Shown: piece after piece, positions 34,318-43,965 of the stretch
How positions within the stretch are numbered: the first letter of the stretch is position 1
Layout: the number at the start of each line of letters is the position of its first letter
DNA from: Coxiellaceae bacterium
Lineage (GTDB): Bacteria > Pseudomonadota > Gammaproteobacteria > Coxiellales > Coxiellaceae
Assembly (NCBI GenBank): GCA_029210045.1
Contig: JARGNX010000013.1
Location: 16,853-80,852 of the forward strand
Direction: 5' to 3'
DNA length: 64,000 bases
Program-made: the position numbers and the translations under genes
Notes under the pieces: generated by a model
Seen by the model: only the letters and a program-made list of their open reading frames with translations
What the model was told of the DNA's origin: nothing
The model's database searches: none

Positions 34318-37041
34318 TTAATGCGCTTCTTCCCAATTATTCCCTAACCCCATATCGACAATTAACGGCACATGCAATTGCGCCGCATTTTCCATGCATG
34401 CCTTAATACCTGCCATACATGCAGCGGCTTGCTGCTCTGGCAATTCAAACACCAATTCATCGTGCACCTGCATAATCATATTCGCTTGCGGGCAATGCTC
34501 ATGCAGCCACTGATCAACAGCAATCATTGCGCGCTTAATAATATCTGCGGCTGTGCCTTGCATCGGCGCATTAATCGCCGCACGTTCCGCTGCATTTTGT
34601 CGCATCTTATTGCTCGAATTAATTTCCGGCACCTGCAATTTACGACCATACAACGTAGATACATAACCTTGCTTACGCGCCTGATGCCGCGCTTCCGCCA
34701 TGTATTCATGCACACCAGGATAACGCGCAAAATACGTATCCATATATTCCTGCGCACTGTTACGGTCAATGCCTAACTGCTTACCTAAACCAAATGCCGA
34801 CATACCATAAATTAAACCAAAATTAATCGCCTTAGCACTGCGGCGCTGATCCGCCGTGACCTTATCTAATGGCACACCAAACACTTCAGCGGCCGTGGCT
34901 TTATGCACATCTAGGCCCTCATTAAACGCGGTTGTTAAGCCTTTATCGGCAGACAAATGCGCCATGATACGCAATTCAATTTGTGAGTAATCGGCTGACA
35001 TTACCTGAAAACCCTTTGGCGCAATAAACGCTTTACGAATCGCTCGCCCTTCCTCACTACGCACGGGAATGTTTTGTAAATTAGGGTTGTTTGATGCCAA
35101 CCGCCCCGTCGATGTCGCCGCTTGACGATACGACGTATGCACACGTCCTGTATCCGGATTAATTTCTAATGGCAGCTTATCAGTATATGTCGACTTTAAT
35201 TTCACCAAACTGCGATAACTGAGTATCGCTTTAGGTAAAGGATAGTCATGCGACAACTCAGTGAGCACTGGCTCGGCTGTCGACGGCTGCCCCTTCGGCG
35301 TCTTTTTTAAAATCGGCAACTGTAACTTTTCATACAGGATAGTTAATAATTGCTTTGGCGAATCAATATTAAACTCTTCACCCGCCATTGAAAAAATTTC
35401 ATCAGTAAATTTTTGAATAGTCTTCGCAAGCGCCTGACTCTGTTTATGCAATACCGCCGCATCAATTAACACACCGGTATATTCCATCTCGGCTAAAATC
35501 GGCATCAAAGGCATTTCTAAATCGTTTAATACAGCTAATAGCTCTTTGTCTTTTTCAAGCTCCACATGGAAATGATGATAAAGCTGCAATGCAATCGCCG
35601 CATCTTCACCCGCATACGGTGCGGCTTGTTCTAATGAAATTTGATTAAACGTCAGTTGCTTTTTACCTTTACCCGCGATGTCTTCAAAATGAATGGTTTT
35701 ATGACCCAGGTATTTTTCAGCTAGTGTATCCAAATCATGGCGATTAGCAGCAGGATCCAATACATAGGATTGCAACATGGTATCAACCCACTGACAATTT
35801 AAATCGCAACCTGCACGACGTAATACCTTAATGTCATATTTTAAATTTTGGCCAATGATCTTTATTTTTTTATTTTCCAATATCGGCTGCAATGCGGTTA
35901 ATACCGTTTTTTTATCCAGCTGTTGCGGCGCACCTAAATAGTCATGCGCTAACGGGATATAAACTGCATGATCAACGCCCCATGCCAATGAAAGACCCAC
36001 CAAGTCCGCTTGCATTGGATTTATCGATGTCGTCTCGGTATCCAACGCTAATACAGTCGCTGCTTTGCACTTTTCTAAACAATCTTCAAATTGCTGCTGA
36101 CTCAAAATGGTATCAATCGACAGATTTTGTTGCTCTGTCAATTGCTCTGTCGCTTGCTCTGCAGGAATAACATTCGCATCAGTCGAGTCCAATTCTTTTA
36201 ACCAACGCTTAAATTCAAACTCAGCAAATAAATGACGCAATTGTTCCGTATCAATAGGATGACGCACACAATCATCGATCTTTACACTCATCTCGATATC
36301 ACAGTCAATCGTAACCAACTGCTTAGCCAATGGTAAAAATTCTAAACTATCACGCAAATACTGGCCAACCTTACCTTTAAACTCATCAGCATGTTGCATA
36401 ATATTATCGAGGCTATCGTATTGTGCCAACCATTTAGCTGCTGTTTTCGGACCCACCTTAGGCACGCCTGGGATATTATCAACCGTATCCCCCATCAATG
36501 CTAAATAATCAATAATCTGATCCGGTTTAACCCCGAACTTCGCTTCAACGCCGGCTTCATCCATCTCGGTTTGGCTCATGGTATTCACTAGCGATACTTT
36601 CGGTGTCACCAATTGCGCCATATCCTTATCGCCCGTGGAGATAATCACATGCAACCCCGCTTGCTCACCGCGTTCCGCCAGTGTGCCAATTAAATCATCA
36701 GCCTCAATGCCCGGTTGAATAATTAACGGCAAGCCTAATGCGCGAATCATGTTATGCAACGGTTCAATTTGTACACGCAAGTCTTCCGGCATCTCTGGTC
36801 GATTCGCTTTATAGTCAGGATAAATTTCATGCCGAGTAGTCTTACCCTTCGCATCAAACACCACAGCAATATGCGACGTATTGTACTCTTTAACCAAGCT
36901 ACGCAGCATATTAATTACACCATAAGCCGCTCCGGTCGGTATGCCTTTTGCGTTATTTAATTCCGGCAGTGCATGATAGGCACGAAATAAATATGAAGAT
37001 CCATCGACTAAAACTAAGGTATTTTTTTGTGATTCTGGCAC
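34318..37041 (-). CDS. polA: DNA polymerase I
   Basis: 907 residues with all three domains. The 5'-3' exonuclease spans about 1-290 (LVLVDGSSYLFRAYHALP, DAKGKTTRHEIYP, GDKDMAQLV). The 3'-5' proofreading domain has its acidic residues intact (LALDTETTSINPM). The polymerase domain has SADYSQIELRIMAH, KAINFGLIYGMSAFGLG and MQVHDELVFE. It fills gaps after repair and Okazaki primer removal. The start is a GTG at 37041. It is divergent from lysAC across 98 bp. Confidence 0.96.
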   Translation of the reverse strand: MPESQKNTLVLVDGSSYLFRAYHALPELNNAKGIPTGAAYGVINMLRSLVKEYNTSHIAVVFDAKGKTTRHEIYPDYKANRPEMPEDLRVQIEPLHNMIRALGLPLIIQPGIEADDLIGTLAERGEQAGLHVIISTGDKDMAQLVTPKVSLVNTMSQTEMDEAGVEAKFGVKPDQIIDYLALMGDTVDNIPGVPKVGPKTAAKWLAQYDSLDNIMQHADEFKGKVGQYLRDSLEFLPLAKQLVTIDCDIEMSVKIDDCVRHPIDTEQLRHLFAEFEFKRWLKELDSTDANVIPAEQATEQLTEQQNLSIDTILSQQQFEDCLEKCKAATVLALDTETTSINPMQADLVGLSLAWGVDHAVYIPLAHDYLGAPQQLDKKTVLTALQPILENKKIKIIGQNLKYDIKVLRRAGCDLNCQWVDTMLQSYVLDPAANRHDLDTLAEKYLGHKTIHFEDIAGKGKKQLTFNQISLEQAAPYAGEDAAIALQLYHHFHVELEKDKELLAVLNDLEMPLMPILAEMEYTGVLIDAAVLHKQSQALAKTIQKFTDEIFSMAGEEFNIDSPKQLLTILYEKLQLPILKKTPKGQPSTAEPVLTELSHDYPLPKAILSYRSLVKLKSTYTDKLPLEINPDTGRVHTSYRQAATSTGRLASNNPNLQNIPVRSEEGRAIRKAFIAPKGFQVMSADYSQIELRIMAHLSADKGLTTAFNEGLDVHKATAAEVFGVPLDKVTADQRRSAKAINFGLIYGMSAFGLGKQLGIDRNSAQEYMDTYFARYPGVHEYMAEARHQARKQGYVSTLYGRKLQVPEINSSNKMRQNAAERAAINAPMQGTAADIIKRAMIAVDQWLHEHCPQANMIMQVHDELVFELPEQQAAACMAGIKACMENAAQLHVPLIVDMGLGNNWEEAH

Positions 37042-37139
37042 AGTTGTTATCCATCTGATTCAATAAGGCAGCAATTGTAGCAAATGCATCAACAGCGTGC
37101 TAATCTGACTATTGGCTAAAAATCACACGGCTTAAAAAC

Positions 37140-39701
37140 ATGGCAGATACGCCTCCTTGGTTGGTTTTAAAATTTGGCGGGACTAGCGTTTCATCACGTG
37201 AACGCTGGCTTAATATTGCTGAAACGACTCAGCAGTACTTAGAGCAAGGTTACCACTTAGTGATTGTTTGCTCAGCACCAGCACTCATCTCCAACCTCCT
37301 TATCGAAGCGATTGAGTCAGCAACACAACAAAATCAAGCGGAGCCATTGCATAAAATACGCGCCATATATAAGGAGTTGTGCCAACAGTTACATCTGGAT
37401 ATGAACGAGCTGATTGACGAAGACTTACAGGCGTTAACCAAACTAGTACAAGGCATAGAGTTATTAGGCGAAGCCAGCGACAAAGCACGCGCTAAAGTCA
37501 TGTCATTTGGTGAAATCATGCTAACTCGTTTAGGCCATGCCTTTTTGTTGTCACAAAGCATTGTCAACGAATGGCGCGATGCCCGCGACCTGTTACAAGT
37601 TACCCCAACCTATGACATCTTAATGGGTCGCTGCGAAGATGATGCCGACCCGGCGCTGCAAAAAAAATTATCAGGCACAAATCATGTCGTTATTACCCAG
37701 GGCTTTATTGCTAGCGATAGCCTTGGCAACACCGTGTTATTAGGCCGCGGCGGCTCAGATAGCTCTGCTGCTTATTTTGCTGCCAAACTACAAGCTGAGC
37801 GCCTGGAAATCTGGACCGACGTGCCTGGCATTTATACCGCTAATCCACAGCAAATTTCAGATGCCCGCTTATTAACTCAATTAAATTACGATGAAGCACA
37901 AGAAATTTCATCGATGGGCGCTAAAGTGTTACATCCGCGCTGTATTGAGCCGGTAAAAAAACACAATATCCCGCTGCATATTAAACAAACGCAACAACCC
38001 AAACGTGCCGGCACAGTAATTGCCATTGACGGCGAACCGGTAAATTTACCAATTAAAGCCATTATCAACAAATACAATATTGTATTAATTACTATTGAAA
38101 CGGTCAGCATGTGGCAACAAGTCGGTTTTTTGAGCCAAGTATTTGACTGCTTTACCAAGCACCACTTATCAATCGATTTAGTATCAACATCAGAGTCATC
38201 AGTAACCGTATCGATAGATAATAATAACGGCGGCTATACCGCAAACACTATTGACGCACTACTAGCCGAACTCAATCAGTTTTCGAAAGCACGCTGGATT
38301 GGCCCATGCGCCTCAGTCAGTCTTATCGGCGAAAACATTCGTATGGTCTTGCATCAACTGGGCGAAACCTTTGAGGTATTTGAAGCTCAACAAATTCATA
38401 TGATGTCACTGGCCGCGAATAATTTAAATTTAACTTTTGTGGTTGATAGCGAACAAGCCGAACGCCTAGCCAAACAACTGCATGTATTATTAGTCGAGCA
38501 ACACCCACGCCGCCATCAACTAGGAAAGTCGTGGCGCGAAGAATGTGGCGACATCGCCAGCATGCCTACCGCCTGGTGGCAAACAAAGCGCCAAGCACTA
38601 TTGGACTTAATGCAGCAACACGATGCTTTATATGTGTATGATCCAGCAACTATCACTGACGCCATACAACAACTCAAACAACTAACCGCTGTTGATCACG
38701 TATTCTATGCGATGAAAGCCAACAGCTATGATCCGATTTTACAACAAGTGCATGACAGTGGCATTAATTTTGAATGCGTATCGATGGCTGAAGTCGAAAA
38801 AATCTTGGCATTATTTCCTGATATAGACAAACAGCGCATTCTGTTTACACCTAACTTTGCTCCACGTGAAGAATATGCTGCCGCCCTAGCCTTAAAGATA
38901 CACGTAACCATAGATAACACGTATCCGATAGAGCATTGGCCTGAATTATTTAATGGCCATCGCATCATGCTACGCGTCGATCCTGGCTATGGAGCTGGTC
39001 ATCATAAATATGTGTGCACCGGTGGCACCGATTCAAAGTTTGGTATCCCCATCGATCAACTTGATGCATTGCAACAACAGCTAGAGAAACATGATATCGT
39101 AGTCGCTGGTTTGCATATTCATTCAGGTAGCGGCATTTTATCAGCCAATAGCTGGAGTGATTCGTTTAATACCTTACTGAAATTACTTAACCGCTTCCCG
39201 CAAGCCAATACGATTAACCTGGGTGGCGGATTGGGCATCGTAGAAAAACCCGGACAAACATCATTAGACATACAAGCACTGAATAAAACGCTAGAAGCAA
39301 TTAAAGCACAAAGACCTCAGTTACAATTGTGGATGGAACCCGGCCGCTTTGTGGTCGCTCGCGCCGGCGTAATCGTTGCTAAAGTCACCCAAGTCAAACA
39401 CAAAGGCGACACCACTTTTGTCGGCATTACCACGGGCATGAATTCACTTATTCGCCCAGCACTGTATGGCGCTTACCATGAAATCGTCAATCTCACACGA
39501 TTGGATGAAGCCAAAACAGAAATGGTAAATATTGTTGGACCGATCTGCGAATCCGGTGACACACTCGGTTATTGCCGACCGTTTCCGGTCACTCAAGAAG
39601 GTGATATTGTGTTGATTGCTAATACCGGCGCTTATGGTTATTGCATGAGCTCAAGCTATAACTTACGCGAGCCGGCACGACAACAGTTACTCGACACCTA
39701 A
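37140..39701 (+). CDS. Bifunctional aspartokinase / diaminopimelate decarboxylase
   Basis: A fusion of the first and last enzymes of lysine synthesis, 853 residues. About 1-460 is a LysC-type aspartokinase: LKFGGTSVSS with Lys11, LLGRGGSDSSAAYFA, and two C-terminal ACT regions where feedback control would occur. About 475-853 is a PLP-dependent diaminopimelate decarboxylase: YAMKANS with the PLP Lys526, GLHIHSGSGI, NLGGGLGI, MEPGRF, CESGDTLGY and NTGAYGYCMSS. The same fusion is known from Xanthomonas-type and Legionella-type bacteria. No frameshift joins the two halves, so the fusion is real. Confidence 0.95.
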   Translation: MADTPPWLVLKFGGTSVSSRERWLNIAETTQQYLEQGYHLVIVCSAPALISNLLIEAIESATQQNQAEPLHKIRAIYKELCQQLHLDMNELIDEDLQALTKLVQGIELLGEASDKARAKVMSFGEIMLTRLGHAFLLSQSIVNEWRDARDLLQVTPTYDILMGRCEDDADPALQKKLSGTNHVVITQGFIASDSLGNTVLLGRGGSDSSAAYFAAKLQAERLEIWTDVPGIYTANPQQISDARLLTQLNYDEAQEISSMGAKVLHPRCIEPVKKHNIPLHIKQTQQPKRAGTVIAIDGEPVNLPIKAIINKYNIVLITIETVSMWQQVGFLSQVFDCFTKHHLSIDLVSTSESSVTVSIDNNNGGYTANTIDALLAELNQFSKARWIGPCASVSLIGENIRMVLHQLGETFEVFEAQQIHMMSLAANNLNLTFVVDSEQAERLAKQLHVLLVEQHPRRHQLGKSWREECGDIASMPTAWWQTKRQALLDLMQQHDALYVYDPATITDAIQQLKQLTAVDHVFYAMKANSYDPILQQVHDSGINFECVSMAEVEKILALFPDIDKQRILFTPNFAPREEYAAALALKIHVTIDNTYPIEHWPELFNGHRIMLRVDPGYGAGHHKYVCTGGTDSKFGIPIDQLDALQQQLEKHDIVVAGLHIHSGSGILSANSWSDSFNTLLKLLNRFPQANTINLGGGLGIVEKPGQTSLDIQALNKTLEAIKAQRPQLQLWMEPGRFVVARAGVIVAKVTQVKHKGDTTFVGITTGMNSLIRPALYGAYHEIVNLTRLDEAKTEMVNIVGPICESGDTLGYCRPFPVTQEGDIVLIANTGAYGYCMSSSYNLREPARQQLLDT

Positions 39702-39706
39702 ATTTA

Positions 39707-41275
39707 CTAAGTACCCGGGTTACGAGGTCTTGGAGCATCATCAGCACCACCTGAATTATCAGTACGCCCAGTTTCCGGCTCGGTACGCTCAGGGAGTGGT
39801 GGTAAAGGCAAGCAAAATAGTGAATGCCGTGACGCAGTTGGTTCTGGAACTCTTCTATTTAGTGGTGGAACAATCCTTTCTGCTAAACTGACCCGCTCTC
39901 CAGGTACGGCTGCAGGTGCAGTAACTGGGGTCATTGGGGAGAGTGGGACTCTTCTTGTTAGTGGTGCAACAATCCTATCTGCTAAACTGACCGGCTCTCT
40001 GGGTGCGGCTGCAGGTGCAGTAACTGGAGTCATTGGGGGGCGCCCATCATACCGTGGAGGGGGCAACATACTATTAAGAATAGCCTCGATTCTTTCCTGC
40101 ATTTCAGCACGAAATTTTTTTGTATCATCATCATCCAAGTCCAGCATTTTATATTCTATATATTGATCATACAATTCCTTCGCCGAAGAAAAAGCTCCCA
40201 GTTTTTCATCTAACTCAACAATACCATCGATTTCACTCAACACTGACCGGATATCTGCTATTGCATCAATAGCATTATCACGCAAGTGCGCAGGCCTTAC
40301 TGTTTCACCAAGCTTAAGAGTAGACCACACAGAAGCATTACCAAACGTATGCGCTGGTCCAGCAGCAAATGCGCTACCGCCCATGTCTGTATCTAGTGGT
40401 CGTAGATGTCTTTTTGGTTCCATTATCCGGCCAGGTTTAACTCTATATACCTTATATACCTTACAAAGCTTTTCATATTTTTTCTGCTGCTCTTTCGTAA
40501 AAAATTCTTGACGCTTTACTTTACTACCAGCCACAACAAAAGGCCGTTGACGCGTCTTCACTAGTTTTGATTTTTGCCGATACGGCGAGAAAGCAGGTGG
40601 CTTGCCCAACACTCTGTCCTTCGTGAGTACTGGTGAAACCCTTGGTCCCAGCCCTCTTGAGCCTAATACCCCCGCTGCTTCTAATTTTTCATTACGTCGT
40701 TGCATAGCTTTTCGTTGACGGCTTAAGTCTCGACGTACTCTACTGCTAGCTTTATTAGTTTGGCGGCGGGCCTCATTTCTTGTGGCTGCTACACTTCCTG
40801 TAGGCACCACGGGCTGCGCAGATCGCGCTGCAGCTTGTCTTCTTTTTGCATCCGCAATATCTTTGTCCATATAACTCAAATCCGGCGGAGTAAGTAGACG
40901 AGCATTCAATAATGGATCAAGACTCGCGCTTCTTTCATTATCAGATTCATCAGCGTCATCAATTACTGCTGACGCAGCCCCTTCTCCATCCACTCCGCTA
41001 AAAGCTGCTACCTGCTCTAAAGCATGTTTATCTTCTGTCGCTTGAAGCTGCGGATAATCACCCTTAAAATTAGCGATTAGGTTGTAGCTATCTATCAAGT
41101 CAGCTTCTATTTCCATTTTGAATCGTGGTTCATCTTTTGCCGCTTCTTGCAGCTCCGCTGAGTACAGCGCGGCATTCAATATGTCCCAATTGTCGAAAAT
41201 GCTCTGTCCTTTCTCCATGAACTCCCAGTTATTCCACTGGACGGCAAATGCTTTTAAGTCTTTCAACGTATACAT
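39707..41275 (-). CDS. Large unknown protein with a 33-residue tandem duplication, effector-like
   Basis: 522 residues from the ATG at 41275 (GAGAG upstream; the ATG at 41290 lacks a site). No family was recognised. Order of parts: a helical N-terminal domain (about 1-90), an acidic linker, a strongly basic Arg/Lys/Gln region (about 150-290), a second helical domain (about 330-400) and a Pro-rich C terminus. The tail holds two copies of a 33-residue unit beginning PVTAPAA and ending RRVP, coded by 99-bp direct repeats from 39861 and 39960. No signal peptide. The mosaic structure and disordered tail are effector-like; a structural or DNA-binding role is also possible. Confidence 0.5.
   Translation of the reverse strand: MYTLKDLKAFAVQWNNWEFMEKGQSIFDNWDILNAALYSAELQEAAKDEPRFKMEIEADLIDSYNLIANFKGDYPQLQATEDKHALEQVAAFSGVDGEGAASAVIDDADESDNERSASLDPLLNARLLTPPDLSYMDKDIADAKRRQAAARSAQPVVPTGSVAATRNEARRQTNKASSRVRRDLSRQRKAMQRRNEKLEAAGVLGSRGLGPRVSPVLTKDRVLGKPPAFSPYRQKSKLVKTRQRPFVVAGSKVKRQEFFTKEQQKKYEKLCKVYKVYRVKPGRIMEPKRHLRPLDTDMGGSAFAAGPAHTFGNASVWSTLKLGETVRPAHLRDNAIDAIADIRSVLSEIDGIVELDEKLGAFSSAKELYDQYIEYKMLDLDDDDTKKFRAEMQERIEAILNSMLPPPRYDGRPPMTPVTAPAAAPREPVSLADRIVAPLTRRVPLSPMTPVTAPAAVPGERVSLAERIVPPLNRRVPEPTASRHSLFCLPLPPLPERTEPETGRTDNSGGADDAPRPRNPGT
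39861..40040. repeat. 99-bp tandem direct repeat within the coding sequence of the unknown 522-residue protein
   Basis: The stretch starting AGTGGTGGAACAATCC at 39861 recurs as AGTGGTGCAACAATCC at 39960, and the similarity continues through TCTGCTAAACTGACC and GGTGCAGTAACTGG. The period of 99 bp keeps the frame. Confidence 0.8.
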
Positions 41276-41374
41276 ATCACATACTCTCATCTAAAATACA
41301 TAATTATTTCAACTGGTTACGATTCGTCGCAACTAGTATTACGGTCAATTATTATACCTTTATATACTTAAGGC

Positions 41375-41410
41375 AGCCTTAGCTTTTGGCGAGGTATTTG
41401 AACTAAGGCT
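41375..41410. repeat. Inverted repeat AGCCTTAG/CTAAGGCT downstream of the ankyrin gene
   Basis: Exact 8-bp arms at 41375-41382 and 41403-41410 with a 20-nt loop, between the ankyrin gene stop (41423) and the next gene's start. A T-rich stretch follows only on the plus strand, so it is not a convincing terminator for the minus-strand gene. Confidence 0.35.
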
Positions 41411-41422
41411 TTGTTTTGTAGC

Positions 41423-42229
41423 TCACATCACGACACAGCATTTGCTTTTTGTCATAGCAGCTGATTGCGCAGTGACGGCATCGCCCAACAGCCTCTCGAC
41501 TTCACTGCGACGCTCGCCAAGGGGACAATGGCGCAAAGCTAAACTGATCGTGCCCGACGCATACGAACGTTCGCTATCGAACATTTCTTTAGTTATGCAA
41601 GCATGATGATCTAAAAGAAATTTTACCATGCCCACCTGCAATTTTACTGCAGCCGCAGCTAGCGGTGAACTTTTTAGATGATCATCGCGATTAACATCTG
41701 CACCGGCTGCTAATAATGCTTCGGCAGCATCCACATCACCCTCTCGTGCAGCAATAACCAGTGGCGATCTACCTTTGCTATTAAGTGCATTGACATCATC
41801 CAAGCGAGGCAATAAAAGAATTCCCAACTCAGTGTGTCCATGTGAAATCGCTGTGGTTACGAAATCGACTTGGTTGCTTACTTGCTCTAAGTGAGAGGTA
41901 ATAATATCTTTCTGATTGAGACGAGCAGCCCACATCAGGTATTCTTGAGAAACAGTAGCATCGCTGCTTAACTGCGGCACAACCAATTCTTTAAATATAT
42001 AACCCAACGCCCCATCATTCCCTTTGTATGCCCGGCAAACGACACTTGATACACCGGCTAATTCTTCTAGCGTTGGTTTAGGTGTTGATAATAAGGCATC
42101 CACCATCGTTACTCCACTAGCACCTAATAAGGCTTCAGCAAATAGACGATGGAAGTGGCTTGCACCTGGTTTTTCTTCTGCTTGAGGCCTGGCTGTGAAA
42201 AAATGGCAAATTACCTGTCGTCTGCTCAT
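41423..42229 (-). CDS. Ankyrin-repeat protein with C-terminal CaaX prenylation box
   Basis: 268 residues. About 100-240 holds ankyrin repeats: one clear unit (KGRSPLVIAAREGDVDAAEA, then LLAAGADVNRDD), one good neighbour (SSPLAAAAVKLQVGMVKFLL) and two degenerate ones before them. The last residues are KCCVVM, a full CaaX box (Cys, two aliphatic, Met) that a eukaryotic farnesyltransferase could modify; bacteria lack that enzyme. The preceding Cys could be palmitoylated. Residues 40-85 (DALLSTPKPTLEELAGVSSV, then CRAYKGNDGALGYIFKEL) weakly resemble an F-box. L. pneumophila AnkB combines F-box, ankyrin repeats and CaaX. The protein has no signal peptide. It is probably a translocated effector acting at a host membrane; the F-box is the least certain part. 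Confidence 0.75.
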   Translation of the reverse strand: MSRRQVICHFFTARPQAEEKPGASHFHRLFAEALLGASGVTMVDALLSTPKPTLEELAGVSSVVCRAYKGNDGALGYIFKELVVPQLSSDATVSQEYLMWAARLNQKDIITSHLEQVSNQVDFVTTAISHGHTELGILLLPRLDDVNALNSKGRSPLVIAAREGDVDAAEALLAAGADVNRDDHLKSSPLAAAAVKLQVGMVKFLLDHHACITKEMFDSERSYASGTISLALRHCPLGERRSEVERLLGDAVTAQSAAMTKSKCCVVM

Positions 42230-42422
42230 AAATACACCTGCATATAGCTTTCTTTAAACATAGGTGTATCTTACGATGAAAAAATTATATAAGTCTGAAG
42301 AATAAGTTAGTGTATATGCTTATTCTGCCATCTAAATAATCAATAGATAAACCGGTAGGTATTGGTGTATTTAACAGGGGTGAGCGGAGTTTGATTATGC
42401 GGTTTCAGGATAATATATGGAT

Positions 42423-42508
42423 CCCGGATCAAGTCCGGGATGACAAGGCAAGTCAGGATGACAAGGCATGTCAGGATGACAAGGCAAGTCAGGATGACAA
42501 GGCAACAA
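42423..42508. repeat. Palindrome followed by four tandem 18-bp units downstream of trkH
   Basis: CCCGGA-TCAAG-TCCGGG (42423-42439) runs into four copies of an 18-bp unit (GGATGACAAGGCAAGTC-like) at 42437-42454, 42455-42472, 42473-42490 and 42491-42508; the last is degenerate. It ends 2 bp before the trkH stop codon. The palindrome belongs to the same family as 17827-17871. Confidence 0.8.
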
Positions 42509-42510
42509 AT

Positions 42511-43965
42511 CTAATGTTTCCAATAAGACGTGGTAAATAAAATAAGAATGGTAAAAATTTCCAGCCGCCCTAATAGCATCGCAGCAATTAATATCCACAT
42601 GCCGGCTATATTAACGTGGAAAAAATTCGACGCCACATTGCCGATGCCGGCACCTGTATTAGATAAGCATGCTGCCACGGCACCAAAAGCCGTTTCAAAA
42701 CCCATACCCGTAGCCAATAAAGCTAATAATAATAAGATAAATACCGCAATGTAAGCCGTCACAAAAGACCACACCGATCGTAATACAGTATCATTAACCG
42801 CATGACCACCAACCTTCACTTGACGAACCGCACGCGGGTGAGCCAAATGAAATAATTCGCGTCGCACTAAACTCATTAATACCTGCATGCGTACTACTTT
42901 CAAACCACCACTGGTCGATGCGGCACACCCACCCACCAACGCGACAAACATCATTAAATACGGCAAAAATATGGGCCAATTAGTAAAATGATCAACAGTA
43001 AAGCCTGTGGTACTGGATAACGACACCACCGTAAATAAAGCCTGAATCACTGCCGCATGATGCTGAGGAAAATAACCGATACCCCATAGCGTGATAACCG
43101 CAATCGCTGTCACAACAATAATGCTACCAACATACGTTCTCAGCTCAGAGTCTTTTACATACGTGTTGAGATCAAAATCTTGTAAAAAACGAAAGTGTAA
43201 ACCAAAATTAGTCGCACCCAGCAACATAAATACTATCGCGATACCGTCAATCGTATAACTATGATAATAAGCAAAACTGCTGTCGTGAATCGAAAAACCA
43301 CCGGTTGAAATGGTCGAGAAACTCTCACCTATTGCATCAAACGGCGTCATACCCGCCCACCAATAACACAATGCGCACAGCACTACCAAACCAACATAAA
43401 TCGACCATAAAGCTTTCGCGGTTTGCGTCATGCGAGGCTTTAAACGCGTATCTTTTACCGGCCCAGCCGTTTCCATGCGTGCTAACTGTATACCACCCAC
43501 TCCTAACATGGGTAACACGGCTACTGCTAACACGATAATACCCATACCACCAAGAAAATGCAGTTGCATACGGTAATATAAAATCGACTTAGGTATCGCC
43601 GATAAATTTGACAGCACTGTGGCGCCCGTCGTGGTCAGCCCAGAGACTGATTCAAATAAGGCATCCGTAAAAGACAATGGGTGCGTGACATCTAAAATAA
43701 ATGGAATGGTTCCGAAAATAGATAACACTGTCCAAAAAAGCGTAACCACTAAAAAACCGTCACGGACTCGCAGCTCACGATTAGCACGATAAAATGCTAC
43801 CCACAGCAAAAAGCCCGTCATTAACGCGATACCAAAACAAGTTACAAAGCAACTCAGGCCACTGTCATGGTAATACAATGAAACACCGATTGGTGGAATC
43901 AACGTCACGCTAAATAACATCAAAAAGGTTCCAACCAATCGAAATACTACGCCAAGTCTATCCAT
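42511..43965 (-). CDS. trkH: Trk potassium uptake channel TrkH
   Basis: 484 residues, integral inner-membrane protein. The four selectivity-filter loops of the TrkH/KtrB family are visible in order: SVSGLTTTGATV, FSTISTGGFSIHDSS, VVSLSSTTGFT and ACLSNTGAGIGN. It imports potassium with the NAD-binding regulator TrkA, whose gene ends where trkH begins (shared base at 43965). An ATG within the last codons of trkA implies translational coupling. The 3' end is followed at once by a palindromic tandem repeat. Confidence 0.94.
   Translation of the reverse strand: MDRLGVVFRLVGTFLMLFSVTLIPPIGVSLYYHDSGLSCFVTCFGIALMTGFLLWVAFYRANRELRVRDGFLVVTLFWTVLSIFGTIPFILDVTHPLSFTDALFESVSGLTTTGATVLSNLSAIPKSILYYRMQLHFLGGMGIIVLAVAVLPMLGVGGIQLARMETAGPVKDTRLKPRMTQTAKALWSIYVGLVVLCALCYWWAGMTPFDAIGESFSTISTGGFSIHDSSFAYYHSYTIDGIAIVFMLLGATNFGLHFRFLQDFDLNTYVKDSELRTYVGSIIVVTAIAVITLWGIGYFPQHHAAVIQALFTVVSLSSTTGFTVDHFTNWPIFLPYLMMFVALVGGCAASTSGGLKVVRMQVLMSLVRRELFHLAHPRAVRQVKVGGHAVNDTVLRSVWSFVTAYIAVFILLLLALLATGMGFETAFGAVAACLSNTGAGIGNVASNFFHVNIAGMWILIAAMLLGRLEIFTILILFTTSYWKH

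Noticed and set aside
42437..42508. Tandem 18-bp units as a CRISPR array
   Set aside because: The units are contiguous without spacers and derive from the neighbouring palindrome.
42395..42598. Minus-strand frame encoding repeated CHPDLP
   Set aside because: It is a translation of the palindrome and tandem repeat and overlaps the trkH 3' end; there is no ribosome-binding site.
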